Below, piece by piece: positions 58,795 to 64,000 of a DNA stretch of 64,000 nucleotides. The DNA lies in the NCBI GenBank assembly GCA_026182355.1, contig JAPFBL010000001.1, positions 310,001 to 374,000 of the forward strand, given 5' to 3'. Numbering within the stretch: the stretch's first letter is position 1; every line of letters starts with the position of its first letter. This DNA is from Hermatobates lingyangjiaoensis. Taxonomy: Eukaryota > Arthropoda > Insecta > Hemiptera > Hermatobatidae. Below the pieces are notes generated by a model, which was not told the origin of the DNA, did not search any database, and saw only the letters and a program-made list of their open reading frames with translations. The position numbers and the translations under genes are program-made.

Positions 58795-59770
58795 AGAGAC
58801 ACATACTAATACGGAACCTCCGATATCCTCTGTGACCTGAATAATACCGCCATCAGAGAAATAATGAACTTTGTACAACTGATTTCATCTCACATGAAGA
58901 ATAGTCAGGAAAACGAACTAACTCGGTGCCTTCGATATCCTCCGTCACATGAAGGGAGAGAAATATTGAAATGCCTTGGACTTCACTCACATTGATTAGT
59001 GTAAACACGTTTGGGAAGAACATCTGATTCACTACTTCAGACATAGATTGACATGGTGTAGAGTCTGAGAAATATGCAACCTCCGTACTTTAAACCACAT
59101 GAAAAAATACAGCGTGAGGAAACATATGAACACGGCAAATCCAATGTCATATTATGTAGTCATTATGTCACATTGAAATTGTAGTGTCCATGAATCATAC
59201 ACAATTGCTACTTCTGGTATCCTTCATAGAACAATATGATATCAAACAAATGAAAAAAACACATGTCATATGAAAACTATACAGCTCAGAGAAACATTAA
59301 AACTAGCTACATGAGTGAACATTTCTTATAAAAGAAGATTGAGGTTAATGACCAAGAAAACGTAGAAACTTGGTGCATTCAAAAACCTCAGTGACAGAGA
59401 GAGAGCATGCAAAATCATATGTCCACTATTATGTTCCATGAAAAACTTAAGTCAACGCAATAAAAACTCGGTCTCTCTGGAATTCTCTGACACATGAATA
59501 ACATATCGTCACAAAATTTTTAATTTTTCAACAAAATTTTTTGGTGTTGAAAATCACCATACATTCACTTGGTTATTAAGAAACAGTTTTTCACATGAAC
59601 AACAAGGAATCAGGAATACATGCAAATACTGTATGATCGATAATGAAAACTGTAATCGATAATCGATTGCATGAAAACTGAGGATGTATTAATTTATTTT
59701 AATTTAATTTATCTTTAAAATTTATCATATACAACATTAACACACATGAAAAATTTATGGATTCAGGGCA
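58795..59770. repeat. Degenerate tandem array with a CACATGAA block
   Basis: CCGATATCCTCTGTGACCTGAA (58819) and CGATATCCTCCGTCACATGAA (58931) are clearly related. CACATGAA or close variants recur near 58891, 59098, 59500, 59592 and 59745, spaced irregularly, often by multiples of about 55 bases. It is probably an eroded satellite of about 55-bp unit. Confidence 0.4.
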
Positions 59771-59989
59771 TCATACATCCACGTAAATACCATACAATAC
59801 GTCCAATTTCGAGTTACTTAAAAAAAGAAAGGTAGATCAATATACGATTTCAGTACCTGGAGCATCATAAGACATAAAAAACATAGGATCAGGAAAAGAC
59901 AGTCACATCCTTCATAACGCAAACAATTTCCATTTCTATCACGTAAAAAATGCATGACATCTTTCATCACGTAAACAATAAAAGTAAAC

Positions 59990-61000
59990 AAAAATCTGGA
60001 GTGGCCTGCACTCAACTCAACTAAATAAGTAAACCTAATATCAAACTTCTTGAGTATATAATATATAATATCTCATCTAGGCATGATGTGAACTTTTAAA
60101 TCAGAGATGTTGATTAGTCTTTCATTTCTGAGGTAGTACAGATACTGATTAATCGACTTATCTATGAAAAGCTTATTTTTGTACATCACACAGGGAGAGA
60201 CACATCTCCGACAAGAGAACATGGGTTTCGTTCAAATAGCCAGTGGATTTATTACATCGTTTACTTGACCTCCTTCTACATTGAATATTTAAGTCAAAAT
60301 TTCAAATTTAAAACAGGAAAATACTCTTATTTTCTCTGAAAAACTGCATAAACATGGAAGATATTCTATAATTTATAGAATTATTATTACTGGAAATTTA
60401 TGGCTTCTTAGTATTTAATAAACTTGTTTTTCTTCCTCATTGTCAAATACCATATATACCAATTTTCTCTGAGTGAGTGTTGCCTTTTTTCCTGCGTTTT
60501 GGACCTTGTTATAAGGTTACTATGAATGTATATTGAGAAAAAATATATTAGTAATTAGCCAGTTTACATGCTCAAATCAAAGTCAAAGCCAGCTATTCAG
60601 TAAAATTTAAACCTTTTATAGTTTGGAGCTACTAATTTTTGGAAAAGATAAATGTGAACTATTAGACTAGAATTGTGTAAAAACTGGATATTTGTCAACA
60701 AACATAACTCCTCTTTTTGAGGAAAGAGTACATTTGTCACATTTCAATAGCACGGGAAGATAGTACAATTCACAAAGATAAAGTAATTATAACTGATATT
60801 AAGTTTTGTTTAAGAGTGCAATATATAGTTTTATTAAAGCATTTTATGTGACAAATCCACCATACCATGGAAGACAAAGGAAATTTATTTATGTTTATTG
60901 GCGGTGAGTTTATTACATGTAAAAATATTATTCCTCTTATATCTCATATAACTCAATAAATTATATAAATTTTACCATTATAAACATCGATTTTATCTTA
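59990..61000 (+). repeat. Repeat A, partial copy
   Basis: Opens with AATCTGGAGTGGCCTGCACTC and follows copy 1 and the 6.1-kb copy through CTCTGAGTGAGTGTTGCC near 60470. It ends where the next copy begins. Confidence 0.65.
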
Positions 61001-61034
61001 GTTCATTCACTCCAAAAATTTCTAAGTCAATGTA

Positions 61035-62790
61035 ATATAAAAAATCTGGAGTGGCCTACACTCTACTTTACTATAAGTAACTTAATGTCAAACTTCTTGA
61101 GTATATAAAATATAACCTCTCATTTAAGCATAACATAAATATCTAAATGGGATATAATGATTAGCATTTCATTCGTGAGGTAGTACAGATAGTGATTGAA
61201 GGACATATCAATTTATAAGCTTATTTTTGTACATCGCAAATAATTTATTTTTTGCAAATAATTTCATTAGTATAACTACAGCAGTAATAACATTTTTGAA
61301 AAACCAAACTGAACATTTCTTGAAACAAAATATTATCCTACAAGAGAACATGGATATTGTTCAAATAGCCAGTAGATTTCTTACATCGTATACTTGACAT
61401 CCTTCAACATTGAATATTGAAGTAAAATTTTCAAATTTAAAACAGGAAAATACCCTTTTTTTCCCTGAAAAACATCTTAAACAGCGAAGAAAATGTTGTT
61501 TTAAGGTGATTTGTTAATTAAAGATGTACGATAATTACATTTATTAATCTCTAAACGAATGATTTCAATTTTGAATTATCTTTTACATTTTTGGTTCTTA
61601 ACAGAATTATTATGCTGGGAATTTTATGGCATCTTAGTATTTAATAAGATCATTTTCCTTCCCCTTTGTCAAATAACATATATACGAATTTTTTCTGAGT
61701 GAGTGTTATTATTTTCCTGCACAATATTATTCCTCTCACATCTCATATAAGTCAATAAACAATTTAAATTATTCCTTTAAAAATATCAATTTTATTTCAG
61801 TGGATTCGCTCAAAAAATTTCTAAGTCAATATAAAAAAATATAAAAAAATCGACAAGTATAGCAGGTGATCTCTCAGTCTAGGATAAACAAACAGTTTTT
61901 GTAGCGTTATTGCTCTTTCACATAATTGAAACTTCATGATTTTTACTTTACTATAAGTAAAGTATAGTGATCGTGAAAAAATTCGATCTCGAGATTTTGA
62001 CGGAATTACATGTTTTGAGGTCCCAGAAGTCGTTTTATGACGTTTTTACGATGATGTCTGTGTGTGTGTGTGTGTGGGTGGGTGGTTGGGTGGTTGGGTG
62101 GGTGGGTGGGTGGGTGGGTGCGTGGGTGGGTGCGTGGGTGGGTGCGTGTGTTAGCATTGCTTGTTACCACGCTACGGTCCAGAATCTTTGATGGATCAAG
62201 TTGATATTTCACACAAAAATGGGCCTCATAAAGACAAAGATCCCTATTGTTTGGGAAGAATTATGCATGATGGGAAAGTCACTTTTTTTGTCTAAAACCA
62301 TTTTTTTTTAAACATTTATTTCACCTAAACTGATAATCCTAGAGTTTTGAAATTTTGACATTATCTTTGAGGTTTTAAATGCAACAAACGAAAAATATAT
62401 TCAGAAGTTTAAAACAACAGGAAATATTTTTTTTTCATTAAAATGTAAAAATTTTGACTTTCAATTCAATCTCAAACCTTGTGAGAGCCATACAAGCCAT
62501 ACTGTTTGACAAACAAGAATGTAACTATGCCTATAAATAGAACATTATATGGAAAATGAGTTGAGATATTTTTTTCTAATATTACATTCGCTAAAAAGGC
62601 ATTACAGTAAGATTTGTGTTTTCAGAAAATGTTTTTTACGCTAAACAGCTCGTTAAAAAAAAATGAAAATTTGGCCAAAAATGGAACAAAAAATTAGCAA
62701 TTCATAAAAAAAAATCATGAAGTATTAGTTACGGGAAAGAGCAATAACGATATAAAAACTCTTTGTTTATCCTAGACTAAGAGATCCTAG
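61035..62790 (+). repeat. Repeat A copy with its second half inverted
   Basis: 61035-61945 matches 1416-2330 in the same orientation very closely. At 61945 (ACTTTACTATAAGTAAAG) it switches, and 61945-62790 matches the reverse complement of 3065-2261. The segment corresponding to 2261-2335 is thus present twice in opposite orientation. A (GGGT)n-type minisatellite lies at about 62073-62150. Confidence 0.75.
62072..62150 (+). repeat. (GGGT)n/(GT)n minisatellite within repeat A
   Basis: GGGTGGGT-type repeats with G-rich runs of three, counterpart of the CACCCA array in copy 1. The ORFs across it on both strands are artefacts. Confidence 0.95.
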
Positions 62791-62971
62791 ACAGAAAATG
62801 ATTAAAATATTTATTTTCACAGAATCATAATCAAGGATCTAATTTGAGACTCCTGTTATCAGTCATAGACTTTCATGTTATTACATTGCTCGAATACATA
62901 TAAAGCTATCATCAAAGAAAACTAAAGGTATTTTTATAACAAAAACACATAATTCAAATCATAAAAAAATT

Positions 62972-63406
62972 CTGAGGTTAAATAAATAAAGAAACAAAAG
63001 TCTCCACACAAATGAAATTTTATTCAACGCTTTTCGAACACTTTAGGAAGATACTAAAATCGGGAAGACACTATAATACAAATTATATCTAATCAGTTAC
63101 AAAATTAGAGTGAAATAATAAAATTCAATTAAGAGAATTCAAGACATACCCAAGGATGTGGTGCTGACGAGTTAGTCCAGTGAAAACAAGTCCTTGGGTA
63201 CTTCTTGAATTATCTTAATTGAATTTTATTATTTCACTCTAATTTTGTAACTGATTAGATATAATTTGTATTATAGTGTCTTCCTGATGATGAACACAAA
63301 GTGTTCAAAACGCGGAGAATAAAACTTCATTTGTGTGGAGACTTGTTTATCTATTTTACCTCAGAATGAGTAAATACCACACAATTACGGATTGCACAAC
63401 TAATGA
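62972..63406. mobile_element. Family 1 foldback with 12-bp target duplications
   Basis: The 435-bp insertion is bounded by CATAAAAAAATT at 62960-62971 and 63407-63418. Left and right arms are inverted copies over about 160 bases. The right-arm motif at 63294-63310 reads CTGATGATGAACAC, hairpin, CAAAACGC, so the G before AAA is lost. It ends with the family block GAGTAAATACCACACAATTA and GATTGCAC. The centre (about 63140-63185) is unique sequence. Confidence 0.85.
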
Positions 63407-63418
63407 CATAAAAAAATT

Positions 63419-64000
63419 GTTAAAATAAAATAATGGGCTACACAAACAAATATAAATGAACTTTCAACACTTTTAAAAAACTAGTTTTGAATAAATTAAA
63501 ATAAATTTATTTTAAATTTACAAATACCTCGGTTGAAACCATTTTTTTGTTAGCTTTTTATTCGTTTAATTTTTTATTATTTTCCATTTTTACCCCTTTT
63601 AAACGCCGCCACCACCACCTGGCACATGACACACAGGCTATATTGACTTAATTTAACATGTTAAAATATTTGTCTAGTTATTCCTTGCTGTTAAAATAAC
63701 AGTTTAAATCACATGAAGCAAGCGCAAAACTATATCCACTGCAAATTTGACAGAAATTGTCAGATGAAATTTGACCGGAGTCCCCATTAAAAAATGAGTT
63801 ACATTTCGACTTATTTAAACTTGTATGCTGTCAAAACTTGGCTTCAGGAGTTGGTTCGGGACCCCTTATTGGATGTTCGGCGTTACCCTGATAATACAGG
63901 GCATTCCGCTATCCACCACCTGCGACCCGTCTGGTGGCCACCCAAGCCACAGGGCCCCCCTGACTAAATTCCCCCCTCCCGGACTAATTTAAAGATATAC
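63419..64000. other. Unassigned sequence ending in a GC-richer patch
   Basis: From about 63600 the base composition rises, with CGCCGCCACCACCACC and later GGTTCGGGACCCC, CCACCACCTGCGACCCG and GGTGGCCACCCAAGCC. No ORF was recognised. It could be the end of a transposon or an untranslated exon continuing beyond the window. Confidence 0.35.

Overview
This window looks like animal nuclear DNA. It is strongly AT-rich, with long introns, many dispersed repeats, and TA, GT and GGGT microsatellites. The only host gene recognised with confidence is the 3' part of an opsin on the + strand. A jockey-clade retrotransposon, Penelope-like elements, several hAT elements, a Helitron relic and a tRNA-derived SINE accompany it. 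An opsin of ciliary (c-opsin/pteropsin) type together with jockey-like LINEs fits an invertebrate, most likely an arthropod and perhaps a chelicerate. The species call is inference only.

Host gene. Four exons join in frame: 21677-21872 (TM3 end, TM4, ECL2), 24058-24190 (ECL2, TM5), 30587-30814 (TM6, TM7 and the retinal-binding lysine) and 49281-49436 (cytoplasmic tail and stop). Together they encode about 237 residues. The exon(s) for the N-terminus and TM1-TM3 were not found and probably lie upstream of base 1. The last intron is about 18.5 kb and has grown by nested insertions. The stop codon sits in a 78-bp unit repeated about three times. One further exon of an unrecognised minus-strand gene is possible near 54.4-54.6 kb.

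Layout. 1-21.6 kb is non-coding. It holds copies of a roughly 1.6-kb repeat (called repeat A here), a degenerate hAT copy (8812-10683), a Helitron helicase relic (13.3-13.6 kb), a Penelope-type endonuclease remnant (13648-13851), a cluster of foldback repeats (12.8-15.1 kb) and a SINE with perfect 13-bp target duplications (17946-18264). 21.7-49.4 kb is the opsin transcription unit. Its last intron carries a jockey-like relic (33.07-33.85 kb), several repeat A copies and a foldback with 12-bp target duplications (35085-35369). It also carries a 7.3-kb hAT insertion (37649-44980) which itself contains foldbacks and a nearly intact 5.07-kb LINE (39393-44459, minus strand). A small 875-bp hAT with an intact 130-codon ORF (48310-49184) lies about 100 bp before the terminal exon. 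49.6-64 kb is downstream sequence with more relics, two adjacent repeat A copies and another foldback with 12-bp target duplications (62972-63406).

Main theme. Many foldbacks, several of them beside (TA)n tracts, carry a CTGANGA-hairpin-GAAA motif. This is the arrangement of a hammerhead-ribozyme core and is known from Penelope-like terminal repeats. A Penelope endonuclease remnant lies among these foldbacks. The ribozyme reading is an inference; the repeated motif is directly visible.
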